A stretch of 64,000 bases of DNA from the NCBI RefSeq assembly GCF_019492055.1, contig NZ_JAICBX010000001.1, positions 1,426,001-1,490,000 of the forward strand, read 5' to 3'. This document shows positions 1 to 8,229 of the stretch, piece by piece (the stretch's first letter is position 1; each line of letters opens with the position of its first letter). A program made the position numbers and the translations under genes. A model generated the notes under the pieces. It had not been told where the DNA came from. It did not search any database and saw nothing but the letters and a program-made list of their open reading frames with translations. This DNA comes from Flavimaribacter sediminis. Lineage in GTDB: Bacteria; Pseudomonadota; Alphaproteobacteria; Rhizobiales; Rhizobiaceae.

Positions 1-186
1 GATAACCGTCACGTCCTCGACATTTTCGTCAACGAAGCCGGTGCTTGGACCGGTGCAGATCACTGTTTGGCCGTCGGTCGGCGAGGCGGGGTCGCAATCC
101 GCCCGCGCGGCGGATACGGAAATGACGCTCAAAGAGGCGCCGCACAGAAGTTGCGCCGCAATAGACGCCAAGGATCTCGATTTCAT
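1..186 (-). CDS. Secreted protein N-terminus, autotransporter-like (partial)
   Basis: The gene runs leftwards off the window, so only the first 62 codons are seen. The start is the ATG read from 186 on the minus strand, preceded by a G-rich ribosome site (GGGGG). The product opens with a basic n-region (MKSRS), a hydrophobic stretch and an ASA-like cleavage site (VSAARA), a clear Sec signal peptide. The mature start, with two cysteines about 15 residues apart (DCDPASP, then VICTG), resembles the opening of many proteobacterial autotransporter or beta-helix surface proteins. That family match is a guess from the N-terminus alone. The gene is divergent from paaG and its role is unknown. Confidence 0.6.
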   Translation of the reverse strand, partial: MKSRSLASIAAQLLCGASLSVISVSAARADCDPASPTDGQTVICTGPSTGFVDENVEDVTVI

Positions 187-337
187 GTATTCCCCCGACT
201 GGATATATGATGATCTGCTGGAACCAGCTGAACTGTTGTAGGGTGGCTGCATGACAGTTATGCGACAGTTTGATGATCGCGGATTGTCGCACGCCGCGGC
301 GGTTCTTTTGGAACGAAGTCGGGATAAAAAAGATTCA

Positions 338-368
338 TTGACCGGTCGGTCGGTTTAAGTGCTATTAT
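338..368 (+). promoter_or_regulatory. Candidate paaG promoter with TetR-type operator
   Basis: A -35-like TTGACC (338-343) and a -10-like TATTAT (363-368) lie about 19 bp apart, 27 bp before the paaG start. Overlapping the -35 and spacer is the inverted repeat GACCG-GT-CGGTC (340-351), followed by another CGGT. ACCGGTCGGT-type palindromes are typical TetR-family operators, and TetR-type PaaR regulators use such sites in some bacteria. That a TetR protein acts here is inference; the window's only TetR gene is 28 kb away. Confidence 0.5.
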
Positions 369-394
369 CAACGGAGCGCAGGGAGGAGACGCCA

Positions 395-1180
395 ATGAGC
401 GACGATTCAGTCAGGGTCGACAAGCAGGACGGGTATGTCGTGATAACACTCGACAGGCCGGACAAGCTCAACGCCTTCAATGAAGCCCAGCATGTCAGCC
501 TGAAAGCGGCGCTCGTCGAGGCGGAAGAGGATCCTGCGTGCCGCGCAATCCTGCTCACAGGCGCGGGCCGCGGTTTTTGCGCGGGGCAGGATCTGTCCGA
601 GCGTGATCCCTCTCAGGGAGAGATCGACCTCGGTCTCACCATCGACACCTGGTACAACCCTCTCGTTCGCAGGATCCGGTCGATCGGAAAGCCTGTGATC
701 TGCGCCGTGAACGGCGTGGCGGCCGGAGCAGGGGCCAATGTTGCGCTCGCCTGCGATATCGTGCTCGCCGCCCGATCAGCGAAATTCATTCAGGCGTTTT
801 CACGCATTGGTCTCGTGCCGGACAGCGGCGGAACATGGACCGTGCCGAACCTCATTGGCGAAGCGCGCGCCAAGGCGATCATGTTTACCGGCGAGCCGGT
901 GACAGCCGAGCAGGCTGCCGAATGGGGCATGATCTGGCAGGTCGTGGACGACGACGACCTCATGGCTCAGGCGGCCGGTCTCGCAGCCAGTGTCGCAAAA
1001 GGCCCCACGCGGAGCCTTGGCCTCATGAAGGGTCTGATCCAGCAAGCCGGAGACAATACGCTCGACGAGCAGCTTGATCTTGAGCGCGATACGCAAAGGG
1101 AAGTTGGCAAAGGAACGGATTATGCCGAAGGCGTGCGCGCCTTCATCGAGAAGCGTCCGGCGAAGTTTACGGGGCGATAG
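395..1180 (+). CDS. paaG: 1,2-epoxyphenylacetyl-CoA isomerase PaaG
   Basis: This enoyl-CoA hydratase/isomerase-family enzyme (261 aa) converts ring-1,2-epoxyphenylacetyl-CoA to the seven-membered oxepin-CoA in aerobic phenylacetate breakdown. The crotonase fold is seen in the oxyanion-hole segments AGRGFCAGQDL and NGVAAGAGANVALACD. The aspartate in GLVPDSGGTW is in the place of the catalytic Asp of PaaG. The ATG at 395 is chosen over an upstream GTG (359) because GGGAGGAG sits 5-13 bases before it. It is the first gene of the paa cluster and is followed after 3 bp by paaI, so the two are very likely cotranscribed. Confidence 0.93.
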   Translation: MSDDSVRVDKQDGYVVITLDRPDKLNAFNEAQHVSLKAALVEAEEDPACRAILLTGAGRGFCAGQDLSERDPSQGEIDLGLTIDTWYNPLVRRIRSIGKPVICAVNGVAAGAGANVALACDIVLAARSAKFIQAFSRIGLVPDSGGTWTVPNLIGEARAKAIMFTGEPVTAEQAAEWGMIWQVVDDDDLMAQAAGLAASVAKGPTRSLGLMKGLIQQAGDNTLDEQLDLERDTQREVGKGTDYAEGVRAFIEKRPAKFTGR

Positions 1181-1183
1181 ACC

Positions 1184-1645
1184 ATGTCGAACGATAGCGC
1201 GCAGAAACTGGCTTCGGCGGAGGACCTTGCGAAAGCCAGCGCCGAGGCGATGTGGCGCGAGGATCGCGCCTCGCAGCATATGGGCATGGAGATCATTGAT
1301 ATTGGCCCGGGTCGCGCGACTTTGCGCATGCCGGTGCAGGACCACATGGTCAACGGGCTGGATATCTGCCACGGCGGTTTCGTCTTTACTCTGGCGGACA
1401 GCACCTTCGCTTTCGCCTGCAACAGCTATAATCAGCACACGGTCGCCCAGCACTGCGCCGTGTCGTTCCTGCAGCCTGCGCGGCGCGGCGAGATGCTGAC
1501 CGCGGTTGCGAGCGAGGTGCACAGGACGACGCGCAGCGGTATTTACGACATCCGGGTGACCAGGGACGACGGGACGGTTGTGGCCGAATTCCGCGGCCAC
1601 AGCCGCACCATCAAGGGAACGCACGTGCCGGTGGCGGCCGAGTAG
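1184..1645 (+). CDS. paaI: Hydroxyphenylacetyl-CoA thioesterase PaaI
   Basis: A hotdog-fold thioesterase (153 aa) that is thought to hydrolyse stalled ring-hydroxylated phenylacetyl-CoA intermediates and so release trapped CoA. The family signature is the segment around NGLDICHGGFVFTLAD, with the HGG turn and the acidic residue on the central helix, followed by the QPARRGEMLTAVA strand. Length matches the family. It starts 3 bp after paaG and ends 23 bp before paaK, inside one transcription unit. Confidence 0.92.
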   Translation: MSNDSAQKLASAEDLAKASAEAMWREDRASQHMGMEIIDIGPGRATLRMPVQDHMVNGLDICHGGFVFTLADSTFAFACNSYNQHTVAQHCAVSFLQPARRGEMLTAVASEVHRTTRSGIYDIRVTRDDGTVVAEFRGHSRTIKGTHVPVAAE

Positions 1646-1668
1646 CAGACCGATCGGCGGAGGAGACA

Positions 1669-2982
1669 ATGCAGACACACACGACGGGCGGATACAGCCC
1701 TGGCCTTGATGCGATCGAAACGGCGTCGAGGGACGAGATTTCGGCCCTTCAGCTGAAGCGCATGCGCGACACCTTGCATCGCGCCTACGAGCATTCGCCA
1801 TTCTATCGCAAAAACTTCGACGCGCACGGCGTCCATCCGGACGATCTCAAGTCGCTTGAGGATCTCTCGAAGTTTCCCTTCACGGTGAAGCAGGACCTGA
1901 GGGACAATTATCCATTCGGCATGTTCGCTGTGCCGCGGGAGAAACTTGCGCGTCTGCACGCTTCCTCGGGCACCACCGGCAAGCCGACCGTGGTCGGCTA
2001 CACGCTGGGCGACATCGACATGTGGGCGCAGATGGTCGCCCGGTCGATCTACGCCAGCGGCGGGCGGCCCGGCGACCTCGTGCATGTCTCCTACGGATAT
2101 GGCCTGTTCACCGGCGGGCTCGGCGCCCATTACGGCGCCGAAAAGCTCGGCTGCACGGTCGTGCCGATATCCGGCGGCATGACCGAACGGCAGGTCATGC
2201 TGATCGACGACTTCAAGCCGCGCGTCATCATGGTCACGCCGTCCTATATGCTGTCCATCCTCGACGAGTTCCGCAATCAGGGTCTCGACCCGCGGGAGAG
2301 TTCGCTCAAGGTCGGCATATTCGGCGCCGAACCATGGACCAATTCCATGCGCGAAGAGATCGAAACGGCTTTCGACATGGACGCCGTCGACATTTACGGC
2401 TTGTCCGAAATCATCGGGCCAGGCGTTGCCAATGAATGCGTCGAGACCAAGGACGGCCTGCATATATGGGAAGATCATTTCTATCCGGAGGTCATCGACC
2501 CGGAAACGGGCAAGGTTCTGCCGGATGGCGAAATGGGGGAGCTGGTGTTCACGTCGCTCACCAAGGAGGCCTTCCCGATCATCCGCTATCGCACCCGTGA
2601 TCTCACCCGCCTGCTGCCGGGCACCGCCCGGTCCATGCGCAGAATGGAGAAGGTGACGGGTCGATCCGACGACATGATGATCATCCGCGGCGTCAATGTG
2701 TTCCCGACCCAGATCGAGGAGCAGATCCTCAAATGCCGGATCCTTGCGCCGCACTACCAGATCGAGCTTACGCGCGAAGGGCGCATGGACCGCATGGCCA
2801 TCAAGGTCGAGGCGAGCGGGTCCGGCCTTGGCGACGAAGACCGCAAGCAAGGCGCCAACGAGCTGCGCCACCACGTCAAGAGCGTCGTCGGCGTAACGGT
2901 CGAGGTCGAGGTGCTTGATCCGGGCGGCGTGGAGAGATCCGCCGGCAAGGCGCGGCGGGTCGTGGATTTGCGCAGCGCTTGA
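1669..2982 (+). CDS. paaK: Phenylacetate-CoA ligase PaaK
   Basis: An AMP-forming ligase (437 aa) that activates phenylacetate with ATP and CoA, the entry step of the pathway. The adenylate-forming P-loop motif HASSGTTGKPTVVGYT is near residue 100. DIYGLSEIIGPGVANEC (A5-type motif) and the hinge region IRYRTRDLTRLLPG with GRSDDMMIIRGVNVFP follow near the C-terminus. A strong GGAGGAG site precedes the ATG. It sits between paaI and paaX, as in several proteobacterial paa clusters. Confidence 0.95.
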   Translation: MQTHTTGGYSPGLDAIETASRDEISALQLKRMRDTLHRAYEHSPFYRKNFDAHGVHPDDLKSLEDLSKFPFTVKQDLRDNYPFGMFAVPREKLARLHASSGTTGKPTVVGYTLGDIDMWAQMVARSIYASGGRPGDLVHVSYGYGLFTGGLGAHYGAEKLGCTVVPISGGMTERQVMLIDDFKPRVIMVTPSYMLSILDEFRNQGLDPRESSLKVGIFGAEPWTNSMREEIETAFDMDAVDIYGLSEIIGPGVANECVETKDGLHIWEDHFYPEVIDPETGKVLPDGEMGELVFTSLTKEAFPIIRYRTRDLTRLLPGTARSMRRMEKVTGRSDDMMIIRGVNVFPTQIEEQILKCRILAPHYQIELTREGRMDRMAIKVEASGSGLGDEDRKQGANELRHHVKSVVGVTVEVEVLDPGGVERSAGKARRVVDLRSA

Positions 2983-3013
2983 TCGATCGGCCCTTCGCGG
3001 CGATAAGTGCGGC

Positions 3014-3916
3014 ATGAGCGAAACCGCGCACAGCCACGTCGAACGATTGATCGACGCCTTTCACGGGCAGGAGCGTATCCGCGTCTGGTCGCTGGTCATC
3101 ACGATCTTCGGAGACGCCGTCAATCCGCGCGGCGGCGAACTCTGGCTCGGGTCCCTCCAGGAATTGATGTCCCGACTGCGCGTCGAACCGAGCGCCTTGC
3201 GCGCCGCCATGTCGCGATTGACTTCCGACGGCTGGCTGCTTCGCATCCGCGAGGGACGCAACAGCTACTACCGTCTGGCCGAAGCCGGGCAGACCGAATT
3301 CGCCGAGGCGACGACCCGGATCTATGCGCCGGCTCCCGTGTCCTGGGACGGTCAGTGGACAATCATTCTGTCGAATGGCCCAAACGACCGGAAGCGCGAG
3401 GCGCGCCGCTCGGCGTTGCAGTCCGCCGGTTTCGGCGCCTTGTCGCGTGGTCTGTTCCTGCGTCCCTCGGACGGCGCGGAATCCATCGCGGCGCAACCGG
3501 ACGAGTTCATCTTCTCGGCGCATCTTCGCGGCGAATCCAATGTCGGCGCATTGATCGAAAAGGCCTGGTCGGATGTCGGCGCACAGCGCTCCTACGCGTC
3601 CTTCACGCAAGATTTTCGCCCGCTCGACGAGGCGCTTCGCGCGAAGAATGATCTCGATCCGCTGTCATCCATGGCGGCCCGGACGCTGTTGATCCATGCG
3701 TTCCGCCGCGCCGCCTTGCGCGATCCCAACCTGCCGCCGAAACTGACGCCGGACGCCTGGAAGGCGGACGAAGCGCGCCGGATAGCGTCGTCAATCTACA
3801 GCGCCATCGCCGAAGCAAGCGAACGCTGGCTCGACGAATGCAAACGATCCGGTGACCGGACGCTCGAAACGCCTGCAATCGATATCAGTCGCAGATTTCG
3901 CGCCCCATCAACGTAA
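3014..3916 (+). CDS. paaX: Phenylacetate catabolism repressor PaaX
   Basis: A PaaX-family transcriptional repressor (300 aa) that in characterised systems releases DNA on binding phenylacetyl-CoA. The N-terminal winged helix is seen in [42 protein letters not shown] (residues about 45-87). The central effector region has the family's SWDGQW element, and a C-terminal PaaX domain follows. The ATG at 3014 is 31 bp after paaK and gives the normal family length; an upstream in-frame start would add 33 residues overlapping paaK. A candidate target lies just downstream in front of paaA, so it probably represses the paaA operon. Confidence 0.9.
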   Translation: MSETAHSHVERLIDAFHGQERIRVWSLVITIFGDAVNPRGGELWLGSLQELMSRLRVEPSALRAAMSRLTSDGWLLRIREGRNSYYRLAEAGQTEFAEATTRIYAPAPVSWDGQWTIILSNGPNDRKREARRSALQSAGFGALSRGLFLRPSDGAESIAAQPDEFIFSAHLRGESNVGALIEKAWSDVGAQRSYASFTQDFRPLDEALRAKNDLDPLSSMAARTLLIHAFRRAALRDPNLPPKLTPDAWKADEARRIASSIYSAIAEASERWLDECKRSGDRTLETPAIDISRRFRAPST

Positions 3917-3919
3917 TTC

Positions 3920-3963
3920 GTTACGAAAATAACATTGAATTATTCTATTTCGTAACATATAAT
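3920..3963 (+). promoter_or_regulatory. paaA promoter with candidate PaaX operator
   Basis: A near-consensus sigma70-like promoter is visible: TTGAAT at 3935-3940, a 17-bp spacer, and TATAAT at 3958-3963, 28 bp before the paaA start. It is bracketed by a perfect 9-bp inverted repeat, GTTACGAAA (3920-3928) and TTTCGTAAC (3948-3956), with 19 bp between arms; the right arm abuts the -10 box. The site lies directly between paaX and paaA, so PaaX is the likely ligand (inference). This shows paaA starts its own transcript rather than relying only on the paaG promoter. Confidence 0.7.
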
Positions 3964-3990
3964 GGTTGCGAGGATGAGGAGCACGCTTCC

Positions 3991-4986
3991 ATGTATTCGC
4001 AGGGATTGATTGGCGCCGACGGCCGTACCGACGAAGACGAAGCCTTTCTGGCGGCGTTTCAGGAGCGCATCGACGCCGAAATGAAGATCGAACCGAACGA
4101 CCCGATGCCGGAAGGGTATCGCAAGACGCTGGTTCGCCAGATTTCACAGCACGCACATTCCGAAGTCATCGGCATGCAGCCGGAAGGCAACTGGATCACA
4201 CGCGCGCCGACACTGCGTCGCAAGGCGGCGTTGCTCGCCAAGGTGCAGGACGAGGGCGGTCACGGTCTCTATCTCTATTCGGCTGCCGAGACGCTCGGCG
4301 TCAGCCGCGAGGAAATGACCGATCAGCTCCTGTCCGGCGCCGCCAAATACTCCTCCATCTTCAACTATCCGACTTTGACCTGGGGCGATATCGGCGCAAT
4401 CGGCTGGCTGGTCGACGGCGCCGCCATCATGAACCAGATTCCCCTGTGCCGGTGCTCCTTCGGCCCCTATGCGCGGGCCATGATCCGTGTCTGCAAGGAG
4501 GAAAGCTTCCACCAGCGTCAGGGCTACGAGATCATGATGACGCTTGCTCGCGGCTCGGACGAACAGAAGGCCATGGCCCAGGACGCGCTCGATCGCTACT
4601 GGTGGCCTTCGCTCATGATGTTCGGACCGTCCGAAGGAAGTTCGGTTCATTCCAGCCAGTCCATGGCCTGGAAGATCAAGCGGTTCACCAATGACGAACT
4701 GCGCGACAAATTCATCAACGCTACTGTGCCGCAAGCCGAGTATCTCGGCCTGACGGTGCCGGATCCCGACCTCAAGTGGAACGAGGAACGGCAGAGCTAT
4801 GATCACGGCGAGATCGACTGGGACGAGTTCTGGCGAGTCGTGAAGGGCGACGGGCCCTGCAATCGCGAAAGGCTTCGCAATCGCACCCGCGTCCACGAGG
4901 AAGGCGCGTGGGTGCGCGAGGCCGCGCTTGCGCACGCCGAAAAACGCCGGGAGCGGGCCGAAGCCGCAAAGATCGCCGCAGAATAG
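3991..4986 (+). CDS. paaA: Phenylacetyl-CoA epoxidase catalytic subunit PaaA
   Basis: The catalytic alpha subunit (331 aa) of the multicomponent monooxygenase that epoxidises the ring of phenylacetyl-CoA. It belongs to the ferritin-like di-iron proteins. Two ExxH iron-ligand motifs are visible, QDEGGH (Glu88, His91) and EESFHQ (Glu171, His174). GAGGAG occurs before the ATG. It has its own promoter upstream and is followed after 10 bp by the DUF3291 gene and then paaB, paaC, paaD and paaE. Confidence 0.96.
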   Translation: MYSQGLIGADGRTDEDEAFLAAFQERIDAEMKIEPNDPMPEGYRKTLVRQISQHAHSEVIGMQPEGNWITRAPTLRRKAALLAKVQDEGGHGLYLYSAAETLGVSREEMTDQLLSGAAKYSSIFNYPTLTWGDIGAIGWLVDGAAIMNQIPLCRCSFGPYARAMIRVCKEESFHQRQGYEIMMTLARGSDEQKAMAQDALDRYWWPSLMMFGPSEGSSVHSSQSMAWKIKRFTNDELRDKFINATVPQAEYLGLTVPDPDLKWNEERQSYDHGEIDWDEFWRVVKGDGPCNRERLRNRTRVHEEGAWVREAALAHAEKRRERAEAAKIAAE

Positions 4987-4996
4987 GAGTGCGATC

Positions 4997-5452
4997 ATGC
5001 ATCTGGCCGAGCTGAATATCGGCAGAACCCGATACGATCTGGACGATCCGCGCATGGCGGATTTCGTCAACAGACTTGATGTCGTCAATGCGCTCGCGGA
5101 ACGCAGCAAGGGGTTCGTCTGGCGCCTGACCGACGAAGCGGGCGAAACCGTTGCGCTGGAAGACGATCCGCATGTGATCGTCAACCTTTCCGTCTGGGAA
5201 ACGGCGGAGGACCTTGAACACTTCGTCTGGAACACGGTGCATCGCAAGGTCTATGGCCGCCGTGGCGAGTGGTTCGAGACCATGGGCAAGGCCCACTTCG
5301 TGATGTGGCGTATCGAGGAAGGCTGCGTGCCAACGGTCGCAGAGGCAATGGCCCGTCTTGAGCATCTGCGACAACACGGCCCGAGCGATCATGCCTTCGG
5401 ATGGGAAGGCCTGCCCAATCTCAAGACCTGGTTTGAAAAACGCTGCGCATAG
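4997..5452 (+). CDS. DUF3291 domain protein within the paa operon
   Basis: A small protein (151 aa) recognised as DUF3291 from its opening (HLAELNIGRTRYDLDDPRM), the RSKGFVWRLTDE segment and the W-rich half (NLSVWETAEDLEHFVWNTVH, then MWRIEEG). The family resembles antibiotic-biosynthesis-monooxygenase-like ferredoxin folds and has no settled function. The ATG at 4997 follows AGGAGTG by 5 bases and starts 10 bp after paaA; an upstream in-frame start inside paaA has no ribosome site. It ends 10 bp before paaB, so it is translated as part of the epoxidase operon. A role in handling or protecting phenylacetyl-CoA intermediates is only suggested by position. Confidence 0.85.
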   Translation: MHLAELNIGRTRYDLDDPRMADFVNRLDVVNALAERSKGFVWRLTDEAGETVALEDDPHVIVNLSVWETAEDLEHFVWNTVHRKVYGRRGEWFETMGKAHFVMWRIEEGCVPTVAEAMARLEHLRQHGPSDHAFGWEGLPNLKTWFEKRCA

Positions 5453-5462
5453 GACAATGACA

Positions 5463-5747
5463 ATGACCGAAACGACGCCGCTTTGGGAAGTCTTCATAAG
5501 GGCGAGGAACGGCCTCAACCATAAACACGCCGGTTCGCTGCACGCAGCCGACGCGGAACTGGCGCTGCAAGCCGCCCGCGACGTTTATACCCGTCGGGGC
5601 GAGGGCCAGAGCATCTGGGTCGTGCGCTCCAGCGACATCGTCGCTTCCGACCCTCAGGACAAGGACATGATGTTCGAGCCGACGGCGACGAAGATCTATC
5701 GGCATCCGACCTTCTATGAAATTCCCGACGAAGTGGGCAACATGTGA
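5463..5747 (+). CDS. paaB: Phenylacetyl-CoA epoxidase subunit PaaB
   Basis: Small subunit (94 aa) of the phenylacetyl-CoA epoxidase, thought to bridge PaaAC assemblies. The characteristic opening PLWEVFIRARNGLNHKHAGS, the middle DAELALQAARDVYTRR and the ending HPTFYEIPDEVGNM are clear. The ATG at 5463 is preferred over one at 5457 because AGGA (5451-5454) is at proper spacing. Its stop overlaps the paaC start by one base (TGATG), so translation is coupled. Confidence 0.94.
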   Translation: MTETTPLWEVFIRARNGLNHKHAGSLHAADAELALQAARDVYTRRGEGQSIWVVRSSDIVASDPQDKDMMFEPTATKIYRHPTFYEIPDEVGNM

Positions 5748-6499
5748 TGTCTGACGACCTGTTCCGGTATGTGCTGAGACTTGCCGACGATCACCTGATC
5801 CTCGGCCAGCGGTTGGGCGAATGGTGCGGCAAGGCGCCCAGCCTTGAGGAAGATCTGGCGCTCGCCAATATCGGCCTTGATTGTCTCGGTCAGGCGAGGG
5901 CGCTTTTCACCTATGCAGGAAAGGTCGAAGGCAAGGGCCGCGACGAGGACGACCTGGCCTTTCTGCGTCCGGAACGCGAATACTGCAACGCGCTTCTGGT
6001 GGAGCAACCCAACCGGGATTTTGCCTGGGCGATCGCCCGTCAGTTCTATTTTTCCGCATTCATGCTGCCGTTCTGGCGCGCTATGGGGAAATCGACCGAC
6101 GACGATCTGCGCGCCATTGCGGCCAAGGCCGAAAAGGAAGTGGCCTACCATCTGCGCCATTCCGCTGAATGGGTCATTCGTTTGGGCGACGGCACGGAAG
6201 AGAGCCGCCGGCGCATGATCGCGGCGCTGGAAGAACTCTTCATCTACACTGGCGAACTCTTTGAAATGGACGATGTCGCCCTCGCCATGGTCTCCGAAGG
6301 CGTCGCCGTCGATGCATCTGAATTGCGCGACGAATGGCGGCGCACGGTCGATGGCGTTCTTTCCGAAGCGCATCTGACGGCGCCAGAGGCCGCCTACGAC
6401 CAGACAGGCGGTCGGGAAGGGCGTCACACGGAACATCTCGGGCATCTCCTGAGCGAACTGCAATACATGCAGCGCGCCTATCCCGGGCTGGAATGGTGA
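5747..6499 (+). CDS. paaC: Phenylacetyl-CoA epoxidase structural subunit PaaC
   Basis: The beta-type structural subunit (250 aa) that pairs with PaaA. It has the same ferritin-like four-helix fold but is not the catalytic partner. Family segments include LRLADDHLILGQRLGEWCG near the start, NIGLDCLGQARALFTYAG, and KEVAYHLRHSAEWVIRLGDG. The ATG at 5747 overlaps the paaB stop; a GTG one codon earlier is also in frame. paaD follows after 7 bp. Confidence 0.94.
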   Translation: MSDDLFRYVLRLADDHLILGQRLGEWCGKAPSLEEDLALANIGLDCLGQARALFTYAGKVEGKGRDEDDLAFLRPEREYCNALLVEQPNRDFAWAIARQFYFSAFMLPFWRAMGKSTDDDLRAIAAKAEKEVAYHLRHSAEWVIRLGDGTEESRRRMIAALEELFIYTGELFEMDDVALAMVSEGVAVDASELRDEWRRTVDGVLSEAHLTAPEAAYDQTGGREGRHTEHLGHLLSELQYMQRAYPGLEW

Positions 6500-6506
6500 G
6501 GATGCC

Positions 6507-7028
6507 ATGGGCGTTGTCGTCTCAGATGCGCTGAACCCGTCAAATGTCCGCGCCCGTCGAGCCTGGGACATCGCGGCGGCGGTGCCTGATCCGGAAATTC
6601 CGGTTGTCACCCTGGCCGATCTCGGGATCCTGCGCAGCGTCGAATGTGACGACAACGGCGCCGTCATAGCCAAGGTCACGCCGACCTATTCGGGATGTCC
6701 CGCCACGCAGCTGATCGAACAGATGGTTCTGGAGGCGCTGAAGAGAGACGGGTTCGAAAATGTTCGGGTCGAGAGTGTCATGAGCCCCGCCTGGACCACC
6801 GACTGGATCACATCGGAAGGCCGCGAAAAGCTGCGCGAGTTCGGCATCGCGCCTCCCGTCAAGGCTTCCAATTCCATACGCGCCCTGTTCGGGGAAACCG
6901 CGGTCAATTGCCCCCTGTGCGGTTCGGAAGACACAGAGCGCATCAGCGAATTCGGTTCGACGCCGTGCAAGGCGCTCTACCGGTGCCGAACGTGCCTTGA
7001 GCCGTTCGACTATTTCAAATGCCTTTGA
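6507..7028 (+). CDS. paaD: Phenylacetate pathway Fe-S assembly protein PaaD
   Basis: A MIP18/DUF59-family protein (173 aa) believed to help mature the iron centres of the epoxidase or of PaaE. The N-terminal domain has PDPEIPVVTLADLGI and the conserved cysteine in TPTYSGCPA. The C-terminal zinc-ribbon-like part has two cysteine pairs, NCPLCGSED and YRCRTCLEPF, plus a further Cys in STPCKA, typical of PaaD and absent from plain DUF59 proteins. It lies between paaC and paaE with short gaps. Confidence 0.93.
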   Translation: MGVVVSDALNPSNVRARRAWDIAAAVPDPEIPVVTLADLGILRSVECDDNGAVIAKVTPTYSGCPATQLIEQMVLEALKRDGFENVRVESVMSPAWTTDWITSEGREKLREFGIAPPVKASNSIRALFGETAVNCPLCGSEDTERISEFGSTPCKALYRCRTCLEPFDYFKCL

Positions 7029-7038
7029 GGATCAGGCG

Positions 7039-8124
7039 ATGGCGCAATTTTACCCGTTGAAGATCAAGCATATCGTTCGTGAAACGCCGGACTCCGTTTC
7101 CGTCAGTTTTGACGTGCCGGAGGAGGCAAGGGAGCGGTTTGTGTTCGTGCCTGGACAATATCTCACGCTCCGCGCCAGGATTGCGGATGAGGATCTACGC
7201 AGAACCTATTCTATTTGCAGCGGAATCGACGACGGTGATCTGCGCGTGGCCATCAAGCGCGTGGATGGCGGGGTGTTCTCCGGTTTCGCCAATGACAATC
7301 TCGAAGTGGGCATGGAAATCGATGTGATGCCCCCGCTGGGGCGCTTCACGAATGCGGCTGATCCGGCCGCCCGCAATGACTATGTGGCCTTCGCCGCGGG
7401 ATCCGGCGTCACGCCCGTGCTTTCGATCGTCAAGTCGGTGCTTGCCCGTGAGCCTTCCAGCACCTTCACGCTGTTCTATGGCAATCGCGATCGCAATTCG
7501 GTGATCTTCCGCGAGGAGCTGGAGGATCTGAAAGACCGGTTTATCGACCGCTTCACCCTGGTGCATGTTCTGAGCCGGGAGGCGCAGGACGTCGATATTC
7601 TGCACGGTCGCATCGATGCGGACCGTATTCGAAAATTCGCGGAGAACAAGCTGTTCGATCCGCGGTCAGCCACCAAAGTCTTTCTGTGCGGTCCTGGCGA
7701 CATGATCGACGACGCGCGGCGGGTGCTGGAAGATCTGGGCGTGGAGCCGGATCGCATCCGGTTCGAGCTGTTCACGCCGGCTGATGGAGGCGCTGCATCG
7801 AAAAAGAGCGCTGTACCTCCGCCGTCTGCGGCGCACAGCAAGGGCGTGTCGGTTGAAGCCGTCCTGGACGGCGTAAGGGCAACGTTTACGATGGAGGGCG
7901 CCGACGGCAATGTCATTGACGCGGCTCATCGACAGGGGATTGAGCTACCCTATTCCTGCAAGGGCGGCATGTGCTGCACCTGCCGTTGCAAGCTGGTAGA
8001 AGGCGAGGTCGAGATGGCCGAAAACTATTCCCTGGAGCCGTGGGAGCTCGACGCCGGCTACATCCTGTCCTGTCAGGCGCGTCCGTTGACGGAAAAGGTT
8101 GTGCTTGATTTCGACGAGGTGTGA
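7039..8124 (+). CDS. paaE: Phenylacetyl-CoA epoxidase reductase PaaE
   Basis: The electron-transfer subunit (361 aa) passing electrons from NAD(P)H to PaaA. Domains in order are: an FAD-binding barrel with RTYSICSG (about residues 55-62); a nucleotide-binding domain with FAAGSGVTPVLSI and the FLCGPGDMI motif; and a C-terminal plant-type [2Fe-2S] domain with CKGGMCCTCRC and the last ligand in ILSCQ. The ATG at 7039 is used, 10 bp after paaD; an upstream in-frame start would overlap paaD. It is the last recognised paa gene in the window. Confidence 0.95.
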   Translation: MAQFYPLKIKHIVRETPDSVSVSFDVPEEARERFVFVPGQYLTLRARIADEDLRRTYSICSGIDDGDLRVAIKRVDGGVFSGFANDNLEVGMEIDVMPPLGRFTNAADPAARNDYVAFAAGSGVTPVLSIVKSVLAREPSSTFTLFYGNRDRNSVIFREELEDLKDRFIDRFTLVHVLSREAQDVDILHGRIDADRIRKFAENKLFDPRSATKVFLCGPGDMIDDARRVLEDLGVEPDRIRFELFTPADGGAASKKSAVPPPSAAHSKGVSVEAVLDGVRATFTMEGADGNVIDAAHRQGIELPYSCKGGMCCTCRCKLVEGEVEMAENYSLEPWELDAGYILSCQARPLTEKVVLDFDEV

Positions 8125-8165
8125 ATCGTCAGGCCTTTTGTGCAATCAATAGAGGAAAATTTTTT

Positions 8166-8186
8166 TCATTCAGCCTATGGCTGAAT
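8166..8186. repeat. Palindromic motif, copy 1 (shared with 32065-32082)
   Basis: An 8-bp inverted repeat ATTCAGCC-TAT-GGCTGAAT (8168-8186) sits behind a run of T, 44 bp before the secreted-protein gene at 8230. The stretch TCATTCAGCCTATGGCTG (8166-8183) matches one at 32065-32082 at 16 of 18 bases, and the two differences are a paired G-C to C-G swap. It does not look like a normal terminator because the T run precedes rather than follows the stem. An operator or RNA element is possible. Confidence 0.45.
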
Positions 8187-8229
8187 TAGTCTCCGCGGTG
8201 GTCATAAACCCAGTGGAGTCCACGCAGAT

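Noticed and set aside
1543-3015. Long minus-strand open frame of 490 codons opposite paaK
   Set aside because: It mirrors paaK codon structure, has a His/Arg/Asp-rich composition with no known domain, and no ribosome site. The plus strand encodes a clear ligase.
8168-8186. Terminator for the paa operon
   Set aside because: The hairpin is real, but its T run is on the wrong side for the plus strand, and no T run follows on the minus strand either.
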